From Scytonema hofmannii PCC 7110 (GTDB taxonomy: Bacteria > Cyanobacteriota > Cyanobacteriia > Cyanobacteriales > Nostocaceae): DNA of 64,000 bases. The notes under the pieces are model-generated. The model was not told the origin of the DNA and did no database searches. It saw nothing but the letters and a program-made list of their open reading frames with translations. Numbering within the stretch: the stretch's first letter is position 1; the number at the start of each line of letters is the position of its first letter. Shown here one piece after another: positions 16,949 to 27,457 of this stretch. A program made the translations under genes and the position numbers. The stretch covers positions 4,305,436-4,369,435 of the forward strand of contig NZ_KQ976354.1 of NCBI RefSeq assembly GCF_000346485.2. The letters run 5' to 3'.

Positions 16949-19054
16949 ATGAGTGAAGCAGTTATTATTTCCAATAACCCCTTACTAAAAGGTTCTGGCT
17001 TACCTCCTTTTGCACAAATACAACCAGAGCAGGTTGTACCAGCATTTAACCAACTTTTAGCAGAACTAGACCAAGAACTCGTTACATTAGAAGCTGGTGT
17101 TGAACCTACATGGAGTGGTTTAGTACAACCTCTAGAAAATCTCACAGAACGCTTGTACTGGAGTTGGGGTATTGTCAATCATCTTATGGGTGTAAAAGAT
17201 AGCCCCAAATTGCGCGAAGCGTTTGAAACTGTACAGCCACAGGTGATACAGTTCTCTAACAAGCTCAGCCAAAGCCAACCAATTTACACCGCTTTCAAAG
17301 CATTCCGCGCCAGTGATACTTGGGCAACTTTAGATGCAGCCCAACAGCGCATTGTAGAATCTGCCATTCGAGATGCAGAACTTGCAGGTGTTGGCTTGCA
17401 AGGAGAAGATAGAGAGCGTTTTAACGCTATTCAGATGGAGTTGGCAGAAATATCTACCAAATTTTCTAACCATCTACTAGATGCAACTAAAGCTTTTAGC
17501 TTAACTTTAACAACTCAAGAAGAAATTGAGGGGTTACCCCCCAGTTTACTGAGCTTAGCCGCACAAGCTGCACGATCTGCAAGAGCAGAAAACGCTACAA
17601 CGGAAAATGGCCCTTGGCGTATTACTTTGGATAGTCCGAGTTACATTCCTGTTATGCAACACAGTATCCGACGAGACTTAAGGGAAAAGCTTTATAAAGC
17701 TTTTATTGCCCGTGCTTCGTCAGGAGAGTTGGATAATAACCCGCTTATTGAACGCATTTTGGAATTGCGTCAAGAGCTAGCAGAGTTACTGGGTTATGAG
17801 ACATACGCTGAATTAAGCCTAGCGAGTAAAATGGCTCCTAATGTCAAAGCAGTGGAGTCCCTGTTGGAAGAATTGCGTTCCCGCAGTTATGATGCTGCTT
17901 TTAAAGAATTGGATGAACTCAAAGCTTTTGCTGCATCCAAAGGAGCACCAGAAGCAGAGGATTTGTGGCAATGGGACATTCCTTTTTGGGCTGAACGTCA
18001 GCGAGAAGAAAAATTTGCCTTCACTGCTGAAGAGTTACGCCCCTACTTCCCCTTACCTCAAGTTCTCGATGGCTTATTTGGATTGGTGAACCGATTATTT
18101 GGTGTCACTGTTACCCCTGCAGATGGTCAAGCCCCCGTTTGGCATGAAGATGTACGATACTTCCAAATTGCTGATGAAGCAGGTCATCCTATTGCTTACT
18201 TTTACTTAGATCCTTACAGCCGTCCTGCAGAAAAACGTGGCGGTGCTTGGATGGATGTTTGTATTAACCGTGGCAAAATCTTGGAAAATGGAGTCACAAC
18301 CATTCGTTTACCCGTGGCTTATTTGGTTTGCAACCAAACTCCCCCTGTGGATGGTAAGCCCAGCTTAATGACTTTTGAGGAAGTTGAAACTCTCTTCCAC
18401 GAGTTTGGTCATGGTTTGCATCTGATGCTAACGAAGGTGGATTATCCTGCAGCTGCAGGTATCAACAATGTTGAGTGGGATGCAGTGGAATTACCCAGCC
18501 AGTTTATGGAAAACTGGTGTTACGACAAACCAACTTTGTTTGGTATGGCAAAGCACTATGAGACAAGTGAACTTCTGCCAGAACATTATTACCAAAAGCT
18601 GTTAGCAGCAAAAAATTACATGACTGGTACTGGTATGTTACGACAAATCCATATCAGTCTGGTTGACATAGAACTGCATCACCGCTATCGTCCGGGTGGT
18701 ACGGAAACTCCTAAGGATGTGCGATCGCGTTTAGCTAAAACCACAACCGTTCTACCTCCACTACCAGAGGATGCCTTCTTATGTGCTTTTGGACACGTAT
18801 TTGCTGGAGGATATGCGGCAGGTTATTACAGCTATAAATGGGCTGAGGTTCTTAGTGCAGACGCTTTTGCTGCATTTGAAGAAGCCGGTCTTGATAATGA
18901 CCCAGCCATAAAAGCAACAGGAAGGCGTTATCGAAATACAGTGTTGGCGCTTGGTGGTAGCCAGCATCCCATGGAGGTATTTAAGTCCTTCCGGGGTCGC
19001 GAACCCAGTACCGAACCATTACTCAAGCATAATGGTCTGGCTGTTGCAGCTTAA
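16949..19054 (+). CDS. M3 family metallopeptidase (oligopeptidase A-like)
   Basis: I choose ATG 16949 (MSEAVIISNN), giving 701 residues, over a TTG 33 bases upstream. The zinc motif HEFGH lies at residues 484-488 in TLFHEFGHGLHLML, with the third ligand Glu in the NVEWDAVELPSQFMENW segment just downstream. Length, the N-terminal NPLLKGSGLPPFAQIQPE and the C-terminal GGSQHPMEVFKSFRGREP match PrlC/OpdA-type oligopeptidases, cytoplasmic zinc enzymes degrading short peptides including cleaved signal peptides. It is monocistronic in appearance: a 240-base gap lies upstream and a GGACGGGCA hairpin follows 40 bases after the stop. Confidence 0.95.
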   Translation: MSEAVIISNNPLLKGSGLPPFAQIQPEQVVPAFNQLLAELDQELVTLEAGVEPTWSGLVQPLENLTERLYWSWGIVNHLMGVKDSPKLREAFETVQPQVIQFSNKLSQSQPIYTAFKAFRASDTWATLDAAQQRIVESAIRDAELAGVGLQGEDRERFNAIQMELAEISTKFSNHLLDATKAFSLTLTTQEEIEGLPPSLLSLAAQAARSARAENATTENGPWRITLDSPSYIPVMQHSIRRDLREKLYKAFIARASSGELDNNPLIERILELRQELAELLGYETYAELSLASKMAPNVKAVESLLEELRSRSYDAAFKELDELKAFAASKGAPEAEDLWQWDIPFWAERQREEKFAFTAEELRPYFPLPQVLDGLFGLVNRLFGVTVTPADGQAPVWHEDVRYFQIADEAGHPIAYFYLDPYSRPAEKRGGAWMDVCINRGKILENGVTTIRLPVAYLVCNQTPPVDGKPSLMTFEEVETLFHEFGHGLHLMLTKVDYPAAAGINNVEWDAVELPSQFMENWCYDKPTLFGMAKHYETSELLPEHYYQKLLAAKNYMTGTGMLRQIHISLVDIELHHRYRPGGTETPKDVRSRLAKTTTVLPPLPEDAFLCAFGHVFAGGYAAGYYSYKWAEVLSADAFAAFEEAGLDNDPAIKATGRRYRNTVLALGGSQHPMEVFKSFRGREPSTEPLLKHNGLAVAA

Positions 19055-19491
19055 GAAACTGTAAAAAATCAATTACCCCATCTTAAATCTTGTGGGACGG
19101 GCATCCCTGCCCGTCCTTGTAATTTATGACTTATCCAAACAGCACTTGAGTGCTGCAAAATTCTTTAAATTTTGTAAAAAATTAGAAGTAAAATTCATCT
19201 ATTATTGCCAGTATTCTTTGTATTACTTAACTTTGTTCTAATTAAAAAGAGTAAACATAGATTACAACTAATAAATTTAATAACCATTCATTAAGTTCAT
19301 GGGTCAGAATTAATAGTAAGCTTAAATCATCAAAAACCCAGTTAACCCTTTCAAGAACTGGGTACTAATAACCTGAATAGTTAGTTGTTAGTTGTTACTC
19401 GTTAGTCGTTAATTGTTCTAGCAACCAATAACCACTAACCACTAACCATCAGCCAGTAAATTAGGTAACCTGAACCCCAAGAAGATCTAAG
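19055..19491. other. Intergenic region with hairpin and heptad-like repeats
   Basis: The hairpin GGACGGGCA/TGCCCGTCC at 19095-19116 may terminate the oligopeptidase transcript. The middle is A+T-rich. From about 19377 to 19455 it carries degenerate TTAGTTG/CTAACCA heptad repeats in both orientations, ending 40 bases before the universal stress protein gene. Confidence 0.65.
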
Positions 19492-20343
19492 ATGATAGAA
19501 AAAATTTTGCTAGCTGTCTCTGGATTAGGCCACGCCGAAGAGATGCTCAAAACCTTAAAGGATGTGCCATCAATTCAACGAGCAAAAGTAACCGTTTTGC
19601 ACGTTGTGCCAGATCGAGCCTCTGCTGAAAACATGACAGCTAAATGGGAAGAAGGAGGCAAAATTTTAGCGAATGCTATTCAGTATTTGAGCCTAGATCC
19701 CAGTCGGGTTTCCTCTATTTTACGTCAAGGCGATCCCAAAACTGTAGTTTGTCAGGTCGCCGATGAAATTGAAGCTGACTTGATTATCATGGGTTCGCGA
19801 GGACTTAAGCGCCTCCAATCTATTTTGTCAAACTCCGTCAGTCAGTATGTTTTCCAACTCTCTTCTCGCCCCATGTTGTTAGTTAAAGATGACGTTTATG
19901 TCAAAAGAATTAACCGCATTATGGTGGCAATGGATAACTCAGATGCAGCAAAGCGTTGCTTGACTTTAGCTGTATTCCTCCTACGAGATATTAAGGGGGG
20001 AGAGTTGATTCTAGCTAATATTAATACAGATTTGCGTGGCAAACCATCTGAAACATATGAAATTAGTTCAGAACACAATTCCGTTTTAGCCGCTGCAGCA
20101 GCAGAAGCTAAAAAATATGGTATACCCGTTCGTTGTGTAATAAGTAGTGGTAAACCAGGTGAAGAAATTTGTCGTTTGGCAGATGAATGGAAAGTAGATT
20201 TACTACTTCTTGGTTCTCCGGATCGCCGTCCTACTATTGCTAAGAGTTTAGTAGATATAGACAGGCTTTTGGGTGCATCTTTGTCTGATTACGTTCGAGT
20301 TAATGCAAACTGTCCAGTTTTGCTAGCACGAACAGTAGCTTAA
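19492..20343 (+). CDS. Tandem universal stress protein (two Usp domains)
   Basis: A 283-residue protein of two fused Usp domains, residues about 1-135 and 140-283. The first has IIMGSRGLKRLQSILSNSVS, fitting the ATP-binding spacing G-x2-G-x9-x-S but with Asn in place of the last Gly. The second (LLLGSPDRRPTIAKSLVDID) has a longer, altered loop and may not bind nucleotide. Cytoplasmic, of unknown stress role. A strong intrinsic terminator follows at 20378, and heptad-like repeats lie upstream, so it appears to be transcribed alone. Confidence 0.9.
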   Translation: MIEKILLAVSGLGHAEEMLKTLKDVPSIQRAKVTVLHVVPDRASAENMTAKWEEGGKILANAIQYLSLDPSRVSSILRQGDPKTVVCQVADEIEADLIIMGSRGLKRLQSILSNSVSQYVFQLSSRPMLLVKDDVYVKRINRIMVAMDNSDAAKRCLTLAVFLLRDIKGGELILANINTDLRGKPSETYEISSEHNSVLAAAAAEAKKYGIPVRCVISSGKPGEEICRLADEWKVDLLLLGSPDRRPTIAKSLVDIDRLLGASLSDYVRVNANCPVLLARTVA

Positions 20344-20377
20344 GTAAAGCTGAACAATCGGTGGTTGATAAATAAAA

Positions 20378-20406
20378 CCCCTACACTACAAATGTAGGGG
20401 CTTTAT
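20378..20406 (+). terminator. Intrinsic terminator after the universal stress protein gene
   Basis: CCCCTACA at 20378-20385 pairs with TGTAGGGG at 20393-20400 and is followed by CTTTATTT. Flanking A-tract on the left also makes it usable from the other strand, where psbM approaches from the right. Confidence 0.8.
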
Positions 20407-20529
20407 TTGATGTCCAAAAAAGGTATCAAGCTGTCACGCCTGTAATTTACATATAGCAAACAACTAGGCAGCTGGCTAGCTACGTTTCTCTTAATGTTGA
20501 ATTTTGAATCTTGAATTTTGAACTGCTTT

Positions 20530-20643
20530 CTAATCTTTTTTACCTTCGCGGCTAGCAGTTTGAATGTAAAGAATTATTAAAAAGACGGCGGGAACGAGAA
20601 CGAACAGAATGCTCGCTACGAACCCTAGATCGTTAACTTGCAT
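20530..20643 (-). CDS. psbM: Photosystem II subunit PsbM
   Basis: A 37-residue frame starting with ATG at 20643: [18 protein letters not shown], one membrane helix, then [13 protein letters not shown]. The start and the IQTASRE tail are diagnostic for PsbM, a single-helix subunit at the photosystem II dimer interface in the thylakoid membrane. The gene is small enough to be missed by length-based gene finding. The nearest minus-strand gene upstream is the 2Fe-2S protein, 147 bases away. Confidence 0.95.
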   Translation of the reverse strand: MQVNDLGFVASILFVLVPAVFLIILYIQTASREGKKD

Positions 20644-20790
20644 GGGAAGACAGCCTCTCTTCGATATCTAGGTAACACTTTTAGGATACCATTCCATGGT
20701 TGAAAGAAGCATGAAGTACAAAGGGTCAAGAATAAAGTAGGAAAAACAGTTCGACTCTACTTCCGTGTAGCTTACTTTATACTTCATCCT

Positions 20791-21087
20791 TTAAGGCTTT
20801 GTTACCACACTGACTGCACCATGTACCAGAGTTTGACAAGCAAGACGGCAATTTTCTGGCTTTTTTTTCAATAATTTGTTTTCTGCGTCGGTACGGGGCG
20901 ATAAATTTTCCATTCCTTCAACAATCTCTACCACACAGCAGCCACATTGACCGTATCCTCCACAATTCATCATTTTGCCAAAAAGTTTGTATACGTCAAC
21001 ATTGTTTTGCAAAGCTCTTTCTCGTAGATTCGCGCCATTGGCTGCTACGACTTCTTTGTTTTCTGTCACAAATGTGATGTTACCCAT
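20791..21087 (-). CDS. 2Fe-2S ferredoxin-like protein
   Basis: A 98-residue protein with cluster cysteines in [17 protein letters not shown] and a fourth in NCRLACQTL. This is the ferredoxin-fold 2Fe-2S arrangement with a Gly-rich loop, a soluble electron carrier. Beginning [18 protein letters not shown] and lacking a signal peptide, it belongs to a small cyanobacterial group of uncharacterised 2Fe-2S proteins. It lies between psbK and psbM on the same strand, but terminator-like structures separate the genes, so cotranscription is uncertain. Confidence 0.88.
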   Translation of the reverse strand: MGNITFVTENKEVVAANGANLRERALQNNVDVYKLFGKMMNCGGYGQCGCCVVEIVEGMENLSPRTDAENKLLKKKPENCRLACQTLVHGAVSVVTKP

Positions 21088-21188
21088 TTCTGATACCCAC
21101 TTTATGCTTTAAATTTATTACCTACTATCTTAATCTATTACAATTTATTAATAAATATAAACTTTGTTGACCAATATTGAGTCAAGAA

Positions 21189-21217
21189 AAACCCGACTGC
21201 CGAAAAGCGTCGGGTTT
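21189..21217 (-). terminator. Intrinsic terminator after psbK
   Basis: AAACCCGAC at 21189-21197 and GTCGGGTTT at 21209-21217 form a 9-bp stem. On the minus strand it is followed by TTTTTC, 35 bases after the psbK stop. Confidence 0.82.
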
Positions 21218-21251
21218 GCGGAGTATTGAGCCTATATTTAGGTCAATGGAT

Positions 21252-21389
21252 TTACCTAAAACCAATAGCGGCTTGCCAAACAAAAGCCAGCAATAAGAAG
21301 AACAAAGGGATGATTGGCAGAACGTCTACCAGAGGATCGAGAACTTGATAAGCTTCGGGTAATTTTGCTAACAACAATGCTGCTTCCAT
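21252..21389 (-). CDS. psbK: Photosystem II reaction centre protein PsbK
   Basis: A 45-residue frame starting with ATG at 21389. The mature sequence [17 protein letters not shown] followed by a helix ending WQAAIGFR is diagnostic for PsbK; the first eight residues are the short presequence that is normally removed. PsbK is a single-helix subunit near CP43 in thylakoid photosystem II. It lies 115 bases downstream of tgt on the same strand, an arrangement I know from other cyanobacteria, with a heptad array between them. Confidence 0.96.
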   Translation of the reverse strand: MEAALLLAKLPEAYQVLDPLVDVLPIIPLFFLLLAFVWQAAIGFR

Positions 21390-21460
21390 ATTTATTAAAT
21401 CCACCTATCCAACACAGCTTTCAGAATTGAGAAGTATCTTAACATGTGTTAGTGGTCATT

Positions 21461-22644
<1,184 letters not shown>

Positions 22645-22677
22645 CTAATGGCTAATAGCTAATAGTAGCATTCGGGA

Positions 22678-22717
22678 ACCAGTGACCAGTGACCAGTGAC
22701 CAGTGACCAGTGACCAA
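22678..22717. repeat. Tandem heptanucleotide array (GTGACCA type)
   Basis: Five to six GTGACCA units directly after the stop codon of the minus-strand gene at 22718. The orientation is inverted relative to the array at 21461-21522, so tgt is flanked by complementary arrays. Confidence 0.95.
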
Positions 22718-23170
22718 TTAAAACAAATCACAGTTATCATCATCAATTTCTGCATCCCACTGAGCCGAGAAAACTTGCTCCATCATGGCTTCTAAAGCAC
22801 TGATGTGAAAACAACGTTCTTGTCTCTCGTCTAAAGGAGTTGAAAGGGGAATCAGTCGCAAACACATTCCTTCTTGGGTAAGGTCAAAATAGGTTTCTTT
22901 TTCCGGAGACAGTTTTAATTCCAAGTAATCAAAACTATGAACATTAAGATAAAGCGCACGGTTGGCTACTAAGGTAGACCGTTGCGGATTGGCAAACACC
23001 TCCATGACATCTCCCTCCCCCTCGCTCTGTAATTTTCCCTCATGAGTGTGGATGTAGCGAACGCGACCTAAGTCTGCAAGTAATCGCCACATATCTTGTT
23101 TATTAACAACCACGCCTGTATCAATAATGCACGGAGCTGGTATCTTGGTATCGGGTAGATGGTTACTCAT
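22718..23170 (-). CDS. Conserved cyanobacterial hypothetical protein
   Basis: A 150-residue acidic soluble protein starting MSNHLPDTKIPAPCIID, with VNKQDMWRLLADLGRVRYIH and a C-terminal patch of acidic residues DAEIDDDNCDLF. It lacks signal peptide and membrane segments. I recognise it only as a cyanobacterial protein of unknown function. It lies upstream of tgt on the same strand, 92 bases away across a heptad array. Its TAA stop is immediately followed by the array. Confidence 0.7.
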   Translation of the reverse strand: MSNHLPDTKIPAPCIIDTGVVVNKQDMWRLLADLGRVRYIHTHEGKLQSEGEGDVMEVFANPQRSTLVANRALYLNVHSFDYLELKLSPEKETYFDLTQEGMCLRLIPLSTPLDERQERCFHISALEAMMEQVFSAQWDAEIDDDNCDLF

Positions 23171-23592
23171 AAATTAAACAATTTTTGGAGCCCGGATGAG
23201 TTCAACATAGCTATACAGTCATTGTTACAGCTTTGCTGAATCCCTACATTTTAATAAATATCTTCATTTGTAGGACGATTAATTGAAAAGCTGCAATCAA
23301 TTAATTTGTAGGCGACAGTACTACAGAACTGTCCTCACTAACTTTTAAGACTGCCAAAGCTAATTCAGCTAGTGTTGGTTTATACAAAATAAAAAACCAG
23401 CACTGAAAATAGCATAACAAAATTTTTTCAATAAGTTCCCGACACTGATAAATCTTATTTAAAGCTTTAAAAAAGTATGAAAGATAAACTGATTAATATT
23501 TGGTGCTAAAAAGCTACTAAAATATGCAGGTTCCTTAGAAAAATTTGTAGAAATACCCATCCGACCTATGAACTTTATCCTTCACCCTTTAA
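23171..23592. other. Divergent intergenic region before cobS
   Basis: An A+T-rich stretch serving the divergent minus-strand hypothetical gene and cobS. An imperfect inverted repeat AGTGTTGGTTT/AAACCAGCACT lies at about 23371-23405. I looked for a cobalamin riboswitch and did not see the conserved B12-box pattern. Confidence 0.5.
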
Positions 23593-24369
23593 ATGGCTTA
23601 TAAGCATCAGTGGTGGAAACAACATCTGTTAAATATGGCAGCTTCTATAGTCTTCTATACAAGTATTCCCATGCCATATCTGGAAGGATTAGACTTTCGG
23701 TATGTAGCGCAGTACGCGACCTTGGTAGGGTTGATGATTGGGAGCATTTTGGGAATATTAGATATTGGAATGAATTATTTAGGTGTGCCAATACTTACTC
23801 GTAGCGCTTTGCTCGTCAGTATTTGGATTGCTATGACTGGGGGATTGCACTTAGATGGAGCAATGGATACAGCTGATGGTTTGGCCGTGGGAGATCCCAA
23901 GCGGCGACTTGAGGTGATGGCAGATAGTGCAACGGGTGCATTTGGCGCAATGGCAGCTGTTGTTGTGGTGGTTCTTAAAATAGCTGCTTTAACAGATTTA
24001 GAGAAAAATCGTTGGTTGACTTTAATGGCAGTTTGTGCGTGGGGACGTTGGGGTCAACAAGTGGCAATTGTCCGGTATCCTTACCTGAAACCAACTGGGA
24101 AGGGGGCATTTCATAAACAAGCTATTCGTTCTTATAAAGATTTGTTACCAGGATTGTTCTTAGTCGTGAGTTTAAGTGGATTAGAGATATTACTGAATAA
24201 ACAGCGTCTGTTATTTGCTCTAGCAATGGCAATTGCAGGAATTGCGATCGCCATTCTTACGGGTGCTTGGTTTAACCGTAAGTTAGGCGGACATACAGGA
24301 GACACTTACGGTGCAGTTGTTGAGTGGACAGAAGCGTTATTGTTATGTGTGTTAGTTGTTAGTAGTTAG
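23593..24369 (+). CDS. cobS: Adenosylcobinamide-GDP ribazoletransferase
   Basis: A 258-residue integral membrane enzyme that joins adenosylcobinamide-GDP to alpha-ribazole in the last part of vitamin B12 synthesis. [16 protein letters not shown] near residue 80 is the conserved acidic metal-binding motif, and [14 protein letters not shown] follows as in the family. About six membrane helices are visible, and the C-terminal [15 protein letters not shown] motif is present. The product ends LVVSS and its TAG lies at the beginning of a TTAGTGG heptad array. Other cobalamin genes are not adjacent. Confidence 0.94.
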   Translation: MAYKHQWWKQHLLNMAASIVFYTSIPMPYLEGLDFRYVAQYATLVGLMIGSILGILDIGMNYLGVPILTRSALLVSIWIAMTGGLHLDGAMDTADGLAVGDPKRRLEVMADSATGAFGAMAAVVVVVLKIAALTDLEKNRWLTLMAVCAWGRWGQQVAIVRYPYLKPTGKGAFHKQAIRSYKDLLPGLFLVVSLSGLEILLNKQRLLFALAMAIAGIAIAILTGAWFNRKLGGHTGDTYGAVVEWTEALLLCVLVVSS

Positions 24370-24445
24370 TGGTTAGTGGTTAGTGGTTAGTGGTCACTGG
24401 TCACTGTTCACTGGTCACTGGTCACTGGTCACTGGTCACTGGTCA
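24358..24445. repeat. Compound heptanucleotide array (TTAGTGG then TCACTGG)
   Basis: Several TTAGTGG units pass into about seven TCACTGG units and then CAACTAA. The array sits between the convergent stops of cobS and the PPC-domain gene and supplies both: TAG of cobS on the left and the TAG of the minus-strand gene at 24450 on the right. Confidence 0.92.
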
Positions 24446-24449
24446 ACAA

Positions 24450-24920
24450 CTAACTCCCTTTAACAGGTTGCAGTCGTGTTACCTTTAGTTTAAAAGCTCC
24501 AATCCCAGTTTCTCCGAATGACCGAACGCGAATGATGTAACTTCCTGCCTCTGAAACTCGGGTAAAAAGCAGAGAGTTGCTGCTACCATCAGGACCGTCA
24601 TCATTTTCTGCTACAGTAGTACCATCAGGTGCTAGCAGTGTAATGATAGCATCGAAGCTCTCAGAGACTAAATCAATGGCTAGATTATCTCCCTTACTCA
24701 ACTTCACCATGTAATCGCGAGCATATCCGCCTTGACCTGTAGGAATGTCCTTATCAGAGAGCATATCGGAAATTTCATTACTCAAAGGTAAAGGAATCGG
24801 ACTATACAACTTATTTGCTGGTTGAGCAAAAGCTGCTGTTGTACTGAAACCAATTACCACCACTGTGACACTCGCGATCGCGAGTTTTCCCAACCCCACT
24901 GCAAAAGCCTTACTTATCAT
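24450..24920 (-). CDS. Secreted PPC-domain protein
   Basis: A 156-residue protein with an N-terminal signal peptide (hydrophobic stretch ending TTAAFAQP) and one bacterial pre-peptidase C-terminal (PPC) beta-sandwich, seen in LSKGDNLAIDLVSESFDAII, LLAPDGTTVAENDDG and AGSYIIRVRSFGETGIGAF. Such domains accompany secreted proteases or stand alone in the periplasm; no catalytic domain is present. The final VKGS and the stop border the heptad array. Confidence 0.85.
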   Translation of the reverse strand: MISKAFAVGLGKLAIASVTVVVIGFSTTAAFAQPANKLYSPIPLPLSNEISDMLSDKDIPTGQGGYARDYMVKLSKGDNLAIDLVSESFDAIITLLAPDGTTVAENDDGPDGSSNSLLFTRVSEAGSYIIRVRSFGETGIGAFKLKVTRLQPVKGS

Positions 24921-24997
24921 CCGGAGACTCTTCCATGAAAACAGCGCCGTTTGGTTAATTATAGTTTTCCTTGCGAGAAATTGCCCATGTATGATTT

Positions 24998-25693
24998 TTA
25001 TCTGGCATTGTAACTGGGGTTGTTTTGGTTGAAGGTAATAGCAGTTGCTACCATCCCTAAAACACCAATTCCAGCTTGATGGAATGTTTGCGTAGCAGAT
25101 TTGGCAGTAGCACCAGTGGTGTAAATGTCATCAATCAACAGCACGGGCGCTTTTGAGGTGCGGCGAAAATCTTGTCCTACGCGGAGAGCTTTAGCTAAGT
25201 TCTTTTTTCTCTCAGACACAGATAAACCATACTGTGCTTCAGTCTCTTCTACTCTCTCTAATCCGTTTACTTTTAATTGTAATCCAGTTGTTTCGCAAAA
25301 GCTTTGGGCTATGAGTGCAGCTTGGTTGAACCCTCGCTTTTTTTGCTTCTTGGGGTGGAGTGGAATTGGCACAACTATACATTTTGTATCCCATGCAGGG
25401 CTACTTGATAGCCATGTGTTGCCCAAATATTGACCTAAAGGGCGAGCAATTTCAGGATGGTTTTTATATTTCATGGCAGCGATCGCTAATTTAAGAGTAC
25501 CACCATAACTTCCCCAAGCGAAAACTGGCAGGGGTTGGTTCCAAAAAACACCAGGATTGGGCAAACAAGATCGTTGTAGTTGCTGAGTACAGTTTTGGCA
25601 AACTTCTTGGGAAGTAGAACGTTGACATAGAGGACAGTTAGATTTCAGGAAAATCTGTAATAAACTTTGAAAATTTCTCCCCCAAAATTGCAT
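24998..25693 (-). CDS. ComF family phosphoribosyltransferase-like protein
   Basis: A 231-residue ComF homologue. The N-terminal CPLCQRSTSQEVCQNC is the four-cysteine zinc ribbon, and VLLIDDIYTTGATAKSA near residue 190 is the PRPP-binding loop. KKRGFNQAALIAQ is the second conserved segment. ComF proteins are linked to DNA uptake and, in other organisms, recombination; cyanobacterial members are common and the biochemical role is unclear. The neighbouring minus-strand genes are separated by about 80-95 bases, so a loose operon with the sterol-desaturase-like gene is possible. Confidence 0.9.
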   Translation of the reverse strand: MQFWGRNFQSLLQIFLKSNCPLCQRSTSQEVCQNCTQQLQRSCLPNPGVFWNQPLPVFAWGSYGGTLKLAIAAMKYKNHPEIARPLGQYLGNTWLSSSPAWDTKCIVVPIPLHPKKQKKRGFNQAALIAQSFCETTGLQLKVNGLERVEETEAQYGLSVSERKKNLAKALRVGQDFRRTSKAPVLLIDDIYTTGATAKSATQTFHQAGIGVLGMVATAITFNQNNPSYNAR

Positions 25694-25787
25694 ATTTTAA
25701 ATCTTGGAATTATGACTGGTCAATTACAATATAAACATCCTATTTCATGTGTGTAAATTCTGAAATATACGTAGTAGCCTTTTGGTA

Positions 25788-26708
25788 CTACTCTGTTTTC
25801 AGCGACAAATTTGGTGTAATTGATGTGTTGCTAAAATCTACCATTTGAGTTAAACCTTCACCCAAAATGGCGGGATTCCTTTCCACGAGTTTGTTGTCAG
25901 GTTTGCGCCAATAGTCGCGCTGTTTTTGAAAGGGTGCGAGCAAAATATGCTGTAGCTTGTTATCATCAGGAGACGAATAAGCCGGAATCCCAATCTCAAT
26001 CTCTGACTGAGGAATGTTCAGCCGCAGCGTCTGATGCAGTTTATCCCACCACGGAAAAATAACAGAATAGTTAGAATTGGTTTCGTCTTGAACTTGGGAG
26101 TGATGAATACCGTGCATGCGGGGCGTTACCAAAATCGTATTTAACCACCGTTCAGTCCAAATAGGAAGACGAATATTGCTATGGTGAAACAGGGTGTTTG
26201 CTTGATAAACTAATTCGTAGAGAACGTAAGTTCCCAGCGAAATACCAGTTAAGGCTATCTGAAAAACGCGAAGTCCGGCTGATAGAACAATTTCTACAAC
26301 ATGAAAGCGAAAACCTGTAGAAATATCTAAATCCGGATCGATGTGATGTACATTGTGAAAGCGCCACAGAAATAGAAATCTGTGATTAGCTCTGTGCCAA
26401 TAGTAGTAAGTTAAATCCATCAATAAAAAAGCGATGACGCTTTTGATAGCTGTAGGTAGTGCTACAAGATGAACTAATCCAAAGGACTGCTGGTGAGTCC
26501 ACTGCACCATAAATTTAGCGGTAGGTTGGACAACAGTCGCATTTGCGGCAAAAGCCAAAGCAATAACACAGGAGTTGATAAACAGCCTCTTTATCAGTGA
26601 ATGCTTCTGCAACCGCAGGGGAAACATTCTTTCCAGCAGAAACAGGATAACGAAGACTGCTGTGACGATCGCATAAACATAACTTAGTAATGTTAACATT
26701 TTTGTCAA
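25788..26708 (-). CDS. Sterol desaturase/fatty acid hydroxylase family protein
   Basis: A 306-residue membrane enzyme with the histidine clusters of the fatty acid hydroxylase superfamily: YWHRANHRFLF, HNVHHIDPDLD and HGIHHSQVQD, which hold a di-iron centre at the membrane face. Hydrophobic helices lie at about 5-25, 38-58, 85-105 and 140-175. Substrate is not predictable; cyanobacterial homologues may act on carotenoids or lipids. It starts with ATG at 26708. Confidence 0.9.
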   Translation of the reverse strand: MTKMLTLLSYVYAIVTAVFVILFLLERMFPLRLQKHSLIKRLFINSCVIALAFAANATVVQPTAKFMVQWTHQQSFGLVHLVALPTAIKSVIAFLLMDLTYYYWHRANHRFLFLWRFHNVHHIDPDLDISTGFRFHVVEIVLSAGLRVFQIALTGISLGTYVLYELVYQANTLFHHSNIRLPIWTERWLNTILVTPRMHGIHHSQVQDETNSNYSVIFPWWDKLHQTLRLNIPQSEIEIGIPAYSSPDDNKLQHILLAPFQKQRDYWRKPDNKLVERNPAILGEGLTQMVDFSNTSITPNLSLKTE

Positions 26709-26788
26709 CCAGTCTTAGATTAAGAATTTTGATTTGTCATCACACCACCGGAGTAAATTTCCTTCTTTTGATTGTGCTTGTTACCGAG

Positions 26789-27457
26789 TTAATCTAAATA
26801 TTGCTCAAACCACTCACTCGATAACCGTGCAACCACCTCTAGTGTTCCCGGTTCTTCAAAAAGATGCGTTGCTTCGGAAACGATTGCTAACTTCTTTTCT
26901 ACTTGTAGTTGTTCCAACGCTTCTTGATTCATGCGAATAACTGGCGTATCTCTTTCACCTACAATTAATAGTGTTGGTGCTTGAACATTTGACAGCGATG
27001 CTTCTGCTAAGTCAGGTCTTCCACCACGGGAAACAATAGCACAAATCCCTTTCGGGCGTTGTGCAGCTGCAACCAAAGCTGCTGCTGCACCAGTACTAGC
27101 ACCAAAGTAACCAACTTTCGTTTTGTAAATCTCTAGATTTTGGGCTAGCCATTCTGTAATCTCAATGAGACGTTCAGCTAATAAGTTAATATTAAAGCGC
27201 AATTGTCCTGTTTGATTGTCTATTTCTTCTTCGTGTTGGGTCAGCAGGTCAATCAGTAGGGTAGCAAACCCTGCTTTATTTAATTCTTCGGCAACAGAGC
27301 GATTGCTAGAACTGTGCCTACTACTACCACTGCCATGAGCAAATAGTACAACTCCACGAGCATTTTCAGGTATCCTCAAATCACCTTCTAGGTTAATTAG
27401 ACCTGATGCAACTTGAATTGAACGTTCTTCAACCTGCGATTCTAATGTTCTATCCAT
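26789..27457 (-). CDS. Alpha/beta hydrolase, dienelactone-hydrolase-like
   Basis: A 222-residue cytoplasmic hydrolase. The oxyanion-side LFAHGSGSSRHSSSNR, nucleophile elbow GYFGASTGAAAAL (Ser), acid VGERDTPV and base EATHLFEEPG form a complete catalytic triad. This set-up matches small hydrolases often annotated as dienelactone hydrolase or phosphoribosyltransferase-associated hydrolase. Substrate unknown. It lies 80 bases upstream of the sterol-desaturase-like gene on the same strand. Confidence 0.88.
   Translation of the reverse strand: MDRTLESQVEERSIQVASGLINLEGDLRIPENARGVVLFAHGSGSSRHSSSNRSVAEELNKAGFATLLIDLLTQHEEEIDNQTGQLRFNINLLAERLIEITEWLAQNLEIYKTKVGYFGASTGAAAALVAAAQRPKGICAIVSRGGRPDLAEASLSNVQAPTLLIVGERDTPVIRMNQEALEQLQVEKKLAIVSEATHLFEEPGTLEVVARLSSEWFEQYLD

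Noticed and set aside
23171-23592. Cobalamin riboswitch upstream of cobS
   Set aside because: I looked for the conserved B12-box pattern because cobS is a likely target, but did not see it.
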